Below, piece after piece: positions 42,945 to 53,864 of a stretch of DNA of 64,000 nt. Position 1 is the stretch's first letter. Each line of letters begins with the position of its first letter. Origin of the DNA: Trichobilharzia szidati (Eukaryota; Platyhelminthes; Trematoda; Strigeidida; Schistosomatidae); contig OX235271.1 of assembly GCA_944472155.2 (NCBI GenBank), positions 87,929,256 to 87,993,255 of the forward strand. The letters are read 5' to 3'. Both the position numbers and the translations under genes were made by a program. Below the pieces are notes generated by a model that was not told the origin of the DNA, did not search any database, and saw only the letters and a list, made by a program, of their open reading frames with translations.

Positions 42945-43575
42945 CCACTAGTGACTGAAGACTTGATGGAGTTGTCTGGGGTTCTAGTGTCAAGTCGTCA
43001 CAATTGGGGTCCACCAGGTTTGGTGACAATGGCTGATGGTGGCGCTATATATCGCGAACTGGCAGAACTTAGAATTCATTAGCCATTGGATTCCATCTGA
43101 GTGATTGAATGGCCAATGAGCTCGCTTCGTACCATAAAGGTCCTGAGTTCGATGTCATGTGGAGTCGTTGGTGCTTACTGCTAACGATTGTGACGGTAGC
43201 AGACGAAAGACTTGGTAAAGGAATGTTTATTTAGAATTTGGTATTTCTATATGGAGAAATAATGTAATTCTTATCTTCATATCACCATTTGCTAAGATCT
43301 TCCATATTGTTCTACTTCTGCCCTTCCTTCATATTGTGTTTCTTTGTGTTCCTTTCACTTCTCCCATGTTTTACCACAACGTTGTATCATTTTCTTTCTT
43401 TGACATCAAATCTGTCTCATTGCCGATGAACGTCCCTTTATATACTACTGATAAATCTTATCAGTAGCGCACATGCCACAAGACTACCCTACTAAGACGA
43501 AACGGCTGTCCACTATTCTCTGGTTTCCAATGGTCCTCTAACTAATATCAATCCACCATCAAGCTTGAAAGCAGT
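42945..43575 (+). mobile_element. SINE-H copy interrupted by a 290-bp insertion
   Basis: Plus-oriented; 5' module from 42945, 'ctatatatcgcgaactggc', B-box-like 'gagttcgatgtc' at 43145, start of the ribozyme near 43174. It resumes at about 43481 with 'actaagacgaaacggctgtc' and the tail. The interruption (about 43189-43480) is of unknown type. Confidence 0.72.
43189..43480. mobile_element. Unidentified insertion within SINE-H
   Basis: Starts TGTGACGG and ends GCCACA, so it could be a small LTR, but no clear target-site duplication was found. A 'tttatatact' lies near 43438. No coding motif. Confidence 0.35.
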
Positions 43576-43789
43576 AAAATTCCTGAAAACTGACAATTGA
43601 AAATATATAATCAGTGAATTTTATCCTAATTATATCAATTATATGCTTTAGATTATTTTTTAAAGTATCTATGTCATAAAATTTGCATCTCTTTGTTCTA
43701 AGTTAAGAAAAAGTAGGCACACCAGCAACAATAACATTCTTAGTACACGGTATCATTAAAATGAAGCTTAGAAAACAAAAGAAATTTTG

Positions 43790-44330
43790 CGCAAGAAATA
43801 TTCTCTAAGATAGATTCCTCTTCTGGCTCTTAAGTTATATATATATATATATAAACTGTTCTGAAATAGCGGTCATGAACAATAGTGACCTTTTCTTGAA
43901 TCAAATAGACTTGTTAAGATCAATGGAATTACACTTCAAGAAAGATGCATAAAAAATGTGATACTAAATATAATATCAGATAAAATTAGTGAAATTTATT
44001 CAACAAATTAAGTTTAATCAAAAGATAGATGGTCAGGATAAGAAATTCTTTTCTAATAATTATTTAGGCTTCTGAATGTGGATTTCAACAGACGAACTCT
44101 TGAGTTAAAAATTAAGATTAAGCGGTCAGTATACGATAGATAACTTTACAAGGCTAGTTAACATAAATTTTGTGTTCTGCATCCATGAGATGAGAGAGGG
44201 ATAGAACTATGAATGGACCTTGTTTGTCCGTTAACTAACCCTGCAGGACGGTGTTCAAAAATCCGATGATAAATATGTCTAATTGTAAGCCCTACTTTAA
44301 CAGATAATACAACCTAAAGAAGTAAAATGT
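43790..44330 (-). mobile_element. Penelope-like GIY-YIG fragment with tail
   Basis: The minus strand reads TIRHIYHRIFEHRPAGLVNG, QTRSIHSSI and then VEIHIQKPK, followed by the same untranslated tail as at 15361-15570. Here the codon after PA is GGG, without the extra TAG seen at 15095 and 53955. Confidence 0.78.
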
Positions 44331-44369
44331 AATAATAATCTTTGCTAATACTTCACAGTTCAGATTACT

Positions 44370-45560
44370 GATTTAAAAAGTTTAGAAGTTCTTTTTTGAC
44401 ATTTGTCTCTTCACACAAAGCCTGTGCTAAATATGGTATGGTAGGATTTTTATATTCAGCAACCGTAAGAGCATAAATTCTTATGAAATTTCTTCTGGTT
44501 TGAATCTAAAAAGATACAAGATAAAAGTTGAGAATAAAGAGGGTGTTCGGTGTTAGACAAGATACTTTAGCCAACTGCCTACAAGAATAAAAATGCCTGT
44601 GAACAACGTTGTCAGTTAGTTGAGTCAAAGGCACACCACTAACCCTAATTTCAGTTTTCAATTTTCTAAGTAATAAAATATAGTCGGTTCTGAGAAGTTT
44701 AAGGAAGAATTAAGGAGAACAAAATAAAAGAATGGTTAGAATACATGAATTAATAAATTGTAAGAGAAGAGGATGAGCTATACGAGAAAGTTTCAGCTTC
44801 TTTATACAATAAGTCGAACGGAAAATTTTCTTAGAATCACACAGGATATGAGACAGCCAACAGAGGTTCGTAGAGAAATTGATGGCGAAATAAGTGATAT
44901 TCGCTTTACACCCTATCACAATGCCGCCAGTATTACAAAAATCATTGGACTGAATCAGTTCACTCAAGTCTTGTTTGTATCTGAAACTGAAATCTACAAT
45001 ATAACATTTAGATGGATTCACTTTAAGACCATTTGTTAACTTCTGATAAGAATCTATACATATATGCAGAAACTACTAGGAAAGAAGTTGTCAGATCATC
45101 AGCATACTTGTGGTGAGAGCTGTCTGTTAGCCAAAATTGGTAGACAGTAATTTACTTCACTGTTTACGTCCCAAATCTTGGTCATGAGAAAAAACAAGAA
45201 CAAAGCCTAACCTTGCGGAGCTCAACAACCAATCACAGCAGACTTTGCGTGGGCGGATTCGATTCGCAGATATATGGTCTGACCTTCAAAGAAACGGCCA
45301 CAAAGAGATGATAGATTAACTTTCAGCGAGAAAACAACCAATCAGAAGACGCTGTTTCTCTGCTAATAATAACGAATAATAATGTACATAAAGATCTATA
45401 AATACCTGTCGATTTTCTCAATAAACGATCTGTTGCCTGGTGTTTGTCTTCTATCGTTACATACTTAGTCGAAACTAGCTTTGAAAGAATACGGAACGTC
45501 ATGAAAAAAGAAAGAATATCTTCAAAACCCTCTGCATATAATTTGTAATATAGTTTACTG
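44370..45560 (-). mobile_element. LINE-C (CR1-like) reverse transcriptase fragment, split by a solo LTR
   Basis: The minus strand reads KYADDLTTSFL (motif C near 45091-45107), NPSKCYIVDFSFRYKQDL, ITYFAINFSTNLCWLSHIL and RRNFIRIYALTVAEYKNPTI near the end. The LTR at 45109-45461 sits directly before the YADD Tyr; upstream sequence continues beyond it at 45462-45560. One long open stretch (44710-45021) is the middle of this copy. Confidence 0.82.
45109..45461 (+). mobile_element. Solo LTR inserted in LINE-C
   Basis: 353 bp, TGTGGTGAGAGC to TCGTTACA, with a 4-bp target duplication 'tact' (45105-45108, 45462-45465). It contains TATAAATA at about 45397 and AATAAA at 45420, the usual LTR promoter and poly(A) boxes. 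Confidence 0.82.
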
Positions 45561-45561
45561 G

Positions 45562-46159
45562 TCTGTAGTCTAGTTATTACTTCATACTATATGCATAGTA
45601 TTCTTTTGAATGGTTCACTTACAACAGATTCTCTGAGACGTGTGAATACGCATATTTTAACTTGCAAACGTACTGAAATTTGACCTTAGTATTCTTAATT
45701 AGATTTTGTTGTTGTTGAATTTTCAGAGTTATTTAAGTTAAGTCATGCCGTCTTGTACACTATTAGATAATTAGTATAATACTTGGATTAATACTTTTTT
45801 CTGATGATGAGGGTGAACTAATTAACGCATTCAGGTTATAATTGTTAGTTACAGAGAATAAATACATAAAAGAAGCAGTTTTCATAAATTTGAAATACTA
45901 AAATATTCTTGTCTATTAAAACTCTATTAATAGTATAAAATGGTTCTGATCATTTTAACAAAGTAATTACATAAAAAACGAGTACTCTAGGGGACAGTTC
46001 TTTAGGAAATGAAGAATATCGACGAGTACTCAAGATATACTTATATGCTAACAGGCATTTATATAACCTCCAACTCCTAAATTACTTGTTCTAAATAGAC
46101 AAGAAAATTGTTCAGAAGCCAAAACAGAACAAGCAATTCACCTCAAGATTTCATCATTA
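45562..46159. other. Intergenic stretch without recognised features
   Basis: AT-rich; no motif recognised. Confidence 0.45.
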
Positions 46160-46308
46160 GATGATATCGGTTAGACAGCCACTGGAAAAGCTGGAATTAC
46201 TGGAGGACTCTTCACAGGCAAGCTCGCAGATCATTCAGCCACCCGGACCCAACTCAATGGCCAGTCGATGAATTCTGACTTCTACCAATTCACGACCAAG
46301 AAGTCAAT
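46160..46308 (-). mobile_element. SINE-H fragment with ribozyme and B box deleted
   Basis: Minus-oriented; tail 'gttagacagccactggaaaa', a join at about 46208, then the head ('gatcattcagccacccgg') and 5' module 'ccagtcgatgaattctgac'. Confidence 0.62.
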
Positions 46309-46871
46309 CGTCCACAAATGAGAAATATATTTCTGTATCAGAAACGTAGGCCAGTGATGTTTGCTGAATCAGCCGGACTGCATACATGAGCAACCGAACG
46401 TAACAAACAAAGCCTACCGAGTGGTGTGAATGTTTGACTGTGTACTATTGGTTAAACAAGTCAACTTAAACAGTGACGGTCAGCAGCTATCGTTGAATGA
46501 TAAAGGCTGTGGAATTATTTACCGCTAGAATTTTGAGGACAATCCATTCGTAAATTTTTAGAATTAGCTAACTTTTGTGCAGCATATAGTTATTTTCAGA
46601 TCTCTAAATGTAACAGGAATATCTGTTTGGCATAATTTAAAATCATATAGGAAAAATAATGTCGGAGAGATAGAAGGAATTTCACACATGAGACAGACAA
46701 TGTAATGTTACCATAACTCTCTGGATTTTAAGGTGTTTGGAGAAGCTAATATATTTTACAAGCAGAAAAACATGAAGTAGATTCCAAACACAGGATCTAT
46801 TTGTTAAAAGTTAGCTCTCAAACTTCTACACAGGCATTAGAATTGATTATCTAAGTGTTGGTTTGTAGGGA

Positions 46872-47065
46872 TTTGATTGGTTACAGGATTTCATCATGAG
46901 CTGGCATCCGTTAGAGAATCATTGGAAAACCTGGACTACTGTACAGATGTTTCGTCCTAGTTTGGGACTCTTCATCAGTGCGCAAACTAGGAAGAAACAG
47001 TTGTCCAGTACTCCCTGCAGGTTTTCCAGTGGTTCTCTAACCAATGTCAGCTCATGATTATTATT
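46872..47065. mobile_element. SINE-H inverted pair (ribozyme and tail facing outward)
   Basis: 46872-46984 is minus-oriented: tail plus a hammerhead whose post-stem segment is ATGAAGA. 46985-47065 is plus-oriented: second half of the ribozyme plus tail. The two tails are near-perfect inverted repeats separated only by ribozyme sequence. Confidence 0.78.
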
Positions 47066-47479
47066 TATTAAACCTGTTTATTTACATTTAAGATAGCGAG
47101 ATCACCTGTTTCATTCGCAAAAACGTGTTATCTGTATGCTCAATGACTACTTGGTGTTTCAGTAGGTTTTCTAACTTTGTAATATATTTTCTAGAGGATA
47201 CAAGATTAGGTGTATATTTTATGTCGTTTCAGGTGCTTCATAATCTTGACTTTCGATTAATATACATGTAAGAGTTAAAACTTTCCTGAACAAATACCTT
47301 TTTAAACTAGGAATTTAACTGAACTAAAGTATTTTAGTGTCCAGAGGAGAAGAAACTGGACGAAATCTAACCCCTCCATTTTACCAGATGTGAACCTGCG
47401 AAATGTCACTTGAATTTAATAAGAAATGAAATAAATAATTTAGCCATTTAATATAAGAAATTTGTAGAATATGATCATT

Positions 47480-47905
47480 ATTCCCTTGGACTCCAATCTT
47501 CCCCTCAAACGAGCTCCTTCATGTCACTTTCGGACCCACTCCGAAACTAATCGCTTCCTATCCGCATTCCACTAGAGGACCTGCCTAGAGCGCGGTATCA
47601 TTCAACGATCTCCTCAACATGTACCTGGTCGATCTCGATTAACTTTTGCATGTTTGTTGAGAAGTAGGTGCGTTTGTTGGTGCATTGCGCTGCAGAGTTA
47701 TTTCTTGCTTATGCTTTCTTGTCATCTGATCTTCAGTATGGAGTGAAGTCAGACGAAAACAGTCTGTAGCCTGCTGGAAATGCTCTTCGAGACCCACATG
47801 TCAAGTTTCTGAAGCATATACGAGAAGTGACCTGTTGAAAATCCGAATCTTCTTCTTTATGCTTAGTGCAGCAGATTTCTACTCTGATTTCAGATTATAT
47901 AAAAC
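47480..47905 (-). mobile_element. LINE-A C-terminal fragment, decayed
   Basis: Reversed LINE-A text including 'tcatctgatcttcagtatgg' and 'gttgaaaatccgaatctt'. Confidence 0.62.
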
Positions 47906-47989
47906 ATACATTCAAATAAGTGACTTTGATTACGCAATCATCCTATGTCTTTAAAAATCACTTCTGAATAAGTCTATCAGTTGTGTCAC

Positions 47990-48800
47990 AGCCCCTACTA
48001 CTCAATAACAGTCTTTTGGATTAGTTGTGTTCTCTGAGCTAGTTGACTTAATTGCGAAGCTTTCGTCGTCTTTCTGGACAACATATTCGGCGCAGGTTTT
48101 AGTATAGATACAACTAATTCCAAATCATCCACCTGAGCTACAAATCTTCTCTATTATTTCAATAATAGTCTGCTATACATTTTAGTAAACATGCATACGA
48201 CTACACAGCCCTAGGTGATAACCTCGCGGATAAAGAAAATGTTCTCAACTGAACTGTTTTTTTATAGATATGATGGACAAGTTTTGTAGCTCAGATGGAT
48301 GCTAGTCGTGTTCTCTGAGCTGGATCATTCAGTCGAAAAGTTCTCATTGTCTTTCTAGACAATATCTTCAGCGTAGACATCAAAATACGGTGAGCTTCTA
48401 GAACCCTTCTGGTGATCTTGAACGTGATTGGTTGTTTAAGGATATTTTGTCATCCTCTCGTCCACATTTGTTGTATCCATCGTCATTTTGGTTATCTGAC
48501 TTGCTTTTTATTGTTTGGTGGATAAGATCTATGTAAATTTGTTCTTTGATAGCAGGATAGTTTAAGTATCAAGCATCTACGAACTCTGTAACATTTTTTA
48601 TTTTTGCTTTGTCTAAGAAATGTACATTCTCCTAATCCGATTGGTGTCCGCATTCATTAATATGGGAGAATGGATATCATGCCTTTTGACACCCAGTTTA
48701 TGTTCGTAGATAAGAAGACGAAGAGGATATCCATTTATCATTTTATATCAACATATTTTTTTTGAAATTTTAAAAATCTGTTTTACTACACTTCTCACCA
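47990..48800 (-). mobile_element. Penelope-like GIY-YIG end with two terminal modules
   Basis: Minus strand 48740-48600 reads LLIYEHKLGVKRHDIHSPIL and then MNADTNRIRR, matching the YEH-x-x-x-VKR-x-D central part of Penelope GIY-YIG domains. Two terminal modules follow in the sense direction, at 48309-48390 and 48027-48100. A 'gtagctcaggtggatg' block occurs inverted at 48111-48143 and direct at 48283-48299. Confidence 0.65.
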
Positions 48801-49257
48801 TGTTAAGTAGTGTTTTAATTGCCTATTAACTTTACATTCCTTTACAAGATCTATACATTCTGTGATCTATTTTCTATATGACACTATTTGTTTTCTCGCT
48901 TGAGTATAATCACAGATATTCTATCGGATTTCACATGATCTTAAGTATTCACACCTCTTGTTTAAATTTTCCCACGTTATATGGTTTCCTTAGAATTATG
49001 CATACATGATTGGACACCTTGATTATTAATTCTTTGAAAAGATTCACTTCGGTGAATATTCTTCTCCTAACAACAACAACGACAACGCATTCATTGGATA
49101 CTTCCAGTTATTCGCATTAGAAATGATCATTCCATTTTTAATGAAGCCTACCTTGATTTATTTCTGATTTTAGCTTGATTCCACACCGTATTTTTGGTAC
49201 AGGTATAGAAATTTATAGTATGTGATATGGGTAGCCCAAATTTTGCAGACCGACCAT

Positions 49258-49335
49258 AGATATCAGGGGTGCGTCAACAGGAGATCGAACCCTGGACCAT
49301 GTGCATGGTCGGAGAGAGTCATAACCACGTCAGTA
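49258..49335 (-). mobile_element. SINE-A head fragment
   Basis: Minus-oriented; 'gagatcgaaccctgg' B-box complement and 'ccatgtgcatggtcgg', without body or tail. Confidence 0.7.
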
Positions 49336-49631
49336 ACTGCCAGATTGATGTGTTCAGCTCATAAAGGCATATTACTTTACACTTAGAGTACAAATACTTT
49401 ACACAACCTTAGTCACCACATAGTATTCTTAACTATATAGACAAACTTCCATTTTTTCTAAAACATTCACGTTTTTCTTCTATAGATATAATAAAGTAAT
49501 ATCCAGAAGATACATTGGAAGACACACAACATACCTACGGAGTATATTCATTCATGGTATATATTGATACTGTGTGAAAAATCAATACAATCAAAGACAA
49601 AAACAATGTTAGATGTTGTTAGAACTCAACT

Positions 49632-49868
49632 AGTGCGTCGGTGGCATAGCGGTTAGGACGCTCGCCGACCATGCACATGGTCCGGGGTTCGATCCCCGGC
49701 CACCGACGCACTCCCAAACCTCGCTAAGCCAGTAGTACGACTGGTGAAGAGGAAAGGTTGGGCATGAGGCTAGCAACCCCATCCTGTAAAATAAACACTG
49801 CTACAGAAACTTCAAGCCACTAGCTTGAAGCCCTATGTTCCACTGGGGAACGTGAAGGATAAAAAAAA
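49632..49868 (+). mobile_element. SINE-A copy, apparently young and full-length, 11-bp target-site duplication
   Basis: Plus-oriented, 237 bp. The head (49633-49711) has A-box-like 'tggcatagcggtt', B box 'gggttcgatcccc' and perfect 12-bp ends GTGCGTCGGTGG/CCACCGACGCAC. The body runs from 'ctcccaaacctcgctaagcc'. The tail 'gaagccctatgttccac' is followed by 'aacgtgaaggat' and an A run. Duplications 'agaactcaact' flank it at 49621-49631 and 49869-49879. Confidence 0.92.
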
Positions 49869-49940
49869 AGAACTCAACTTCTTAGTACAGAAATGGTATG
49901 TACGAGGCTACATATATTGTGTGAGGGCTGCTAATAATAC

Positions 49941-50292
49941 TGTAACGATAGAAGACAAGGGCCAAGTAACAAATCGTTTACTGAGAAAATCCATAGGTAT
50001 TTATAGATTTTTATGTGCATTATCATTAGCGTTATTGTTAGCGGAGAAGCAACCTCTTCTGATTGGTTGTTTCCTTGCTGAAGGTTATTCTGTTATCTCT
50101 TTGTGGCCGTTTCTCAGAAAATCAAGTAATATATCTGAGAATCATATTTTCACACGCTAACTCCGCTGTGATTGGCTGGTAATTTTCTCAAGGTTAAGTT
50201 TTGTGATTGTTTTTCTTATGACCTTGATTAGGGATGTGAACATTGACGTGAATTTTTGTCTACAGTTATTGGCTTACAGCCCGCTCTCACCT
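49941..50292 (-). mobile_element. Solo LTR (same family as 36056-36370)
   Basis: Starts TGTAACGATAGAAGAC and ends near CGCTCTCACC; shares 'tgattggttg' and 'ggtatttatagattttta' with the other LTRs. The end is degraded and no duplication was recognised. The 111-codon open frame at 49825-50160 spans a SINE-LTR junction and is not a gene. Confidence 0.7.
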
Positions 50293-50899
50293 TAACCTGC
50301 TTAATCAAACCGAAATAGATAAGACAGAATTTGAAACATAAACTCATTAACTGAAAGTCGACTGACTGCTCAAGCTAATAAGCTATAAAATCTCCATAAT
50401 CATAACATCTTACTTTTTATTTCTAACGCAATTACAGACAAATGTATCCTATAGTTAATTGTTACTTGAAATTCATGATTTGCAATTTAAGAATGAATGA
50501 CGTTCACGGCGAACAGTTACTATGTTTCAGAGATATCAATCTCAAGCTGTACAATTGCAAATATATAGTAGATTTTCTTAGTAACAAGAGTAATATTTCC
50601 GAAGATGTGTCAATAGAATTGTAACAACTACGTGATGTAAACAACGTCAATCGGGTAGAAAGTGAAGTGAGTTAATTGAGTGACTGACGAGGTTGAGTAG
50701 ATAGAATTCAACTTAAAATTGGACGAAAGTCAAGGTAACAACAGTGATATTAAGGGGTAAAAAGTTTAGTAAGGGGGCAAGGCGAGAAAAAATAATACAA
50801 TTAGAAAACAAAAATTACATATTTGGTGTTTAAACAGATCAGGTCCATTGTAAATTTATTGACTGAACAAACTTCTAAGGTATGCAGAGTTTGACGTTT
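50293..50899. other. Intergenic stretch without recognised features
   Basis: No motif recognised. Confidence 0.45.
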
Positions 50900-51130
50900 A
50901 ACATGTGAATTGACATTACTTCTGCGGCTTGAAGAAGTTTCAGTCGTACTGTTTTAGCAAGATTCCCGCGTATTCTGAGTTAGTTTAATGTCCAAATTCA
51001 ACCACGTGTTCTAGGATAGAGTTGAGGCGAGATCTTTTTCTTTCATTATAAGACCATGGTGGTAATTGCTCAACTGCGATTTACGCAGTTCAAGGTAAAA
51101 CTTTACCGTAGATTTGTTTGAAAACTGAAA
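50900..51130 (-). mobile_element. Possible Penelope GIY-YIG remnant
   Basis: The minus strand reads SILEHVVEFGH and, in another frame, LSNYHHGLIMKEKDLASTLS. This resembles the SILEHLV-x-x-GH part of the GIY-YIG domain. Weak. Confidence 0.4.
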
Positions 51131-51367
51131 TTATTCAGGATACAGTATGTGATCTCCTCGGCACGATAAATGGTAATCAAGAAACAAAGCTATGTACAAC
51201 TGATACAGTGATATGAGTGGTCGGGCACTACTCACATCAACCACTAAGTAGCGCTTGCTCAAAGTGATCAGCTGTTTGTAATGAATCAAATCAGGTGCAC
51301 CGCTGATGGAATAGACCCCAAAAACGGTGAAACAGTTGTCTTCAGCCTGCCAAGCACTGCTGTTTCA

Positions 51368-51704
51368 TGTAATGGTGTGGTGAGACCTGGCTGCTAGCCA
51401 AAATGGGTAGACAGTAATTTACGTCCCCAATATTGGTCATGAGAAAAATAAGAACATACACTGATGCAACAACCAATCACAGCAAACTTTGCGTGGGCGG
51501 ATACAATTCGCAGATAAATGGTCTGACTTTCAAAGAAACGGCCACAAAGAGATGAAAGGTTAACGCTCAACGAGAAACCACCAATCAGAAGACTGCGTTT
51601 GTTCGCTTACAATAATCTATAATAATGTACATGAAAATCTATAAATATCTGTTGATTTCCTAAATAAACGATCTGTTGCCTGGCCCTTGTCTTCTATTGT
51701 TACA
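51368..51704 (+). mobile_element. Solo LTR
   Basis: 337 bp, TGTAATGGTGTGG to TTGTTACA; very similar to 45109-45461, with 'cacagcaaactttgcgtggg' shared apart from one base. TATAAATA and AATAAA boxes lie at about 51640 and 51662. No matching 4-bp duplication was seen. Confidence 0.75.
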
Positions 51705-52615
51705 ATGGTACCCACCTACTACTCATATCAGTCAATCAATAGTACTTAGGATTGTTTATTTAATTGTTACTAACTATAAGTTGGAGGAATTTGTTTTAAT
51801 TTTGAATCAGTGAGACTACTATGTGAAGTTTGCTCTTATCTTGGTTCAGTGTCTTTTCACATGATGAAGACAACGTAAGATGTTTCCAGGCGCTAATAAC
51901 AATGAGTTATTTTAAAAAATCAATGGGTATATATGTATACATATCACAGCCTTGCTACATTAAAGATTTAATAAGCGCGAAAACTAATTGAACTACCTAA
52001 TTAAACTTTGTGATTAATTCCAAAGTATTGTATATTATCAGAATTAACCTTACATCTATGTCTTTTATTATTATTATTAGTCTACTATTCAACGTGCAGA
52101 GTAAAGCATAATTCTAAGAACTTTATGCTCAACTGATAGTTTATGAAAGAGGTCATAAATACATGACTTTGTAGCAGTCACACGACTTGATAAGCATTTA
52201 AAATAGTATTGTACTTTTCGATCATAGTATGCATGAATTATTTAGAAGCTGTTAAACAAAAGACAGTTAGAAGAACAAACTACTATCTGCAGCCACTTCA
52301 ATGTCTGTTTGATAAACGCGCTTGCTTGTGTTCGCCTAACACATAGCGTACACTTTCCATACGCACCACTGAACACTATCCAGTAAGATAAATCAAAAGG
52401 ATAATGCAAGGTAATTAGTAACTTGACTCTCAAACCACCACCACCAAAGAATTCTCTTAAAATTATGTACAAGGTAACAATGAGGGGTATAAAGGGATGT
52501 TATGTTTCAGCACTTGGGTATAGCGGAGGCGCTAGCGATTCGTCAGTGTAACTATAAACAGTGCTTCTCAAACTCACTCCTTTGGGACAGATTTTTAATG
52601 TATCAGGCGAACAGC
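51705..52615. other. Intergenic stretch without recognised features
   Basis: AT-rich; a short ATT repeat lies at about 52067-52080. No element recognised. Confidence 0.45.
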
Positions 52616-52659
52616 CACATACATTGTGTATGGGCTGATTATATTACAAGGTGCACATA

Positions 52660-52736
52660 TATCAGCATGGGCAGGTGAAGCGGGACTCAAACCCGTAGAC
52701 TGAAAACTGAGTGATTCAGCCAATAAGCCACAATTT
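52660..52736 (-). mobile_element. tRNA-like SINE head fragment of another type
   Basis: The minus strand shows 'tggcttattggctgaatcac' (A-box-like) and 'gggtttgagtcccgc' (B-box-like) with usual spacing. Body and tail were not identified. Confidence 0.45.
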
Positions 52737-52974
52737 TTTTTACACACACAGTGTGTGTAGGAAAGGTTAGTTTAGTTTCCCATTCTACCATAGTCTTACT
52801 CTTTTCTGTTTGTCTCCTGCTATTTTTAGTAACTGGTTCACTTTTATCAAATTAGAAGGTCAAAAGTCATCAAAACAATTAACTAATGCATGTTAGCAAC
52901 AAGATATCTAAGTCTTGAAGGGGGAGGGGGTTAAAATTAATCAGTTACAGAATTCAAGATAAGTTAATTCCTGT

Positions 52975-53555
52975 CTGAACTACAGGAGGAACGGACGAGG
53001 ATGCCAAATCGAGAATCGGGAAGGCGAGAAACACATTCATCAACCTGAAACCAATCTGGAAATCTTCGTCACTCAGCCTGCATCAACAACAAAATTCGGA
53101 TTTTCAATACAAACGTCAAGTCAGTTTTGTTATACGGATCAGAAATTTGGCGGGTCACAAAGAATATTTCCAACAGGTTGCAGACCTTTATCAACAACTG
53201 TCTTCGTTCTATACTCAAGATCAGATGGCCGGAAAGAAAAACCAACAGGAAACTATGGGAACAAACAAAACAAGAACTAATCGCCCAACAAATATCCAGG
53301 AGAAAGTGGAGGTGGATTGGACACTCACTGAGTAGGCCGCTGGGTGACATCGCGCGTCAGGCCAATGCTCGAGTGGAACCCGAAAGGGAATTGGCGAGTG
53401 GGACGTCCAAGGGTGACATGGAGGAGATCGTGTGAAGAGGAACTGAAACAGTATGGATTAACATGGATGCAAGTGAAAAGTACGGCAGAAGCAAGTGGAG
53501 GCGTGCAGTTGAAGCCCTATGTTCCACAAGGAACCCAAGGGAACAATAATAATAA
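52975..53555 (+). mobile_element. LINE-A C-terminal and 3' fragment
   Basis: The plus strand reads NTFINLKPIW-like text, [60 protein letters not shown] and [17 protein letters not shown], shared among two or three frames. It ends in AAT repeats at 53545-53562. It is about 90 percent similar by eye to 9555-10075. Confidence 0.85.
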
Positions 53556-53864
53556 TAATTCGTAAGGGCTAGCAACAAGAAACTATATAATCAAGAAATT
53601 TGTAGAATAAAGATGACTAAGCAGAAATACGTAAGAATACAAAGATATAAACAAGTTAAGTGAATTAGATAGAATTGTAAACATAATAACATAACAAAGT
53701 TGAAAGATGAGATAGTTACAAGAGGAGTGGAAAATTGTTTGTGAAACACAATACTTATTTTGTGGTGAAAATATTCATTTAGAAAAAACAAAAGAACACT
53801 GAGCAGAAAATATCCTTTTCGATAACTTCGTTTTCTAGCTCTACAATTCCACATATGTTTATAT

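Noticed and set aside
49633..49711. Functional tRNA gene
   Set aside because: Loops have 4 and 6 bases, the ends pair over 12 bp, and the segment continues into a SINE body and tail.
49825..50160. 111-codon open frame
   Set aside because: It starts in a SINE-A tail and runs through a solo LTR.
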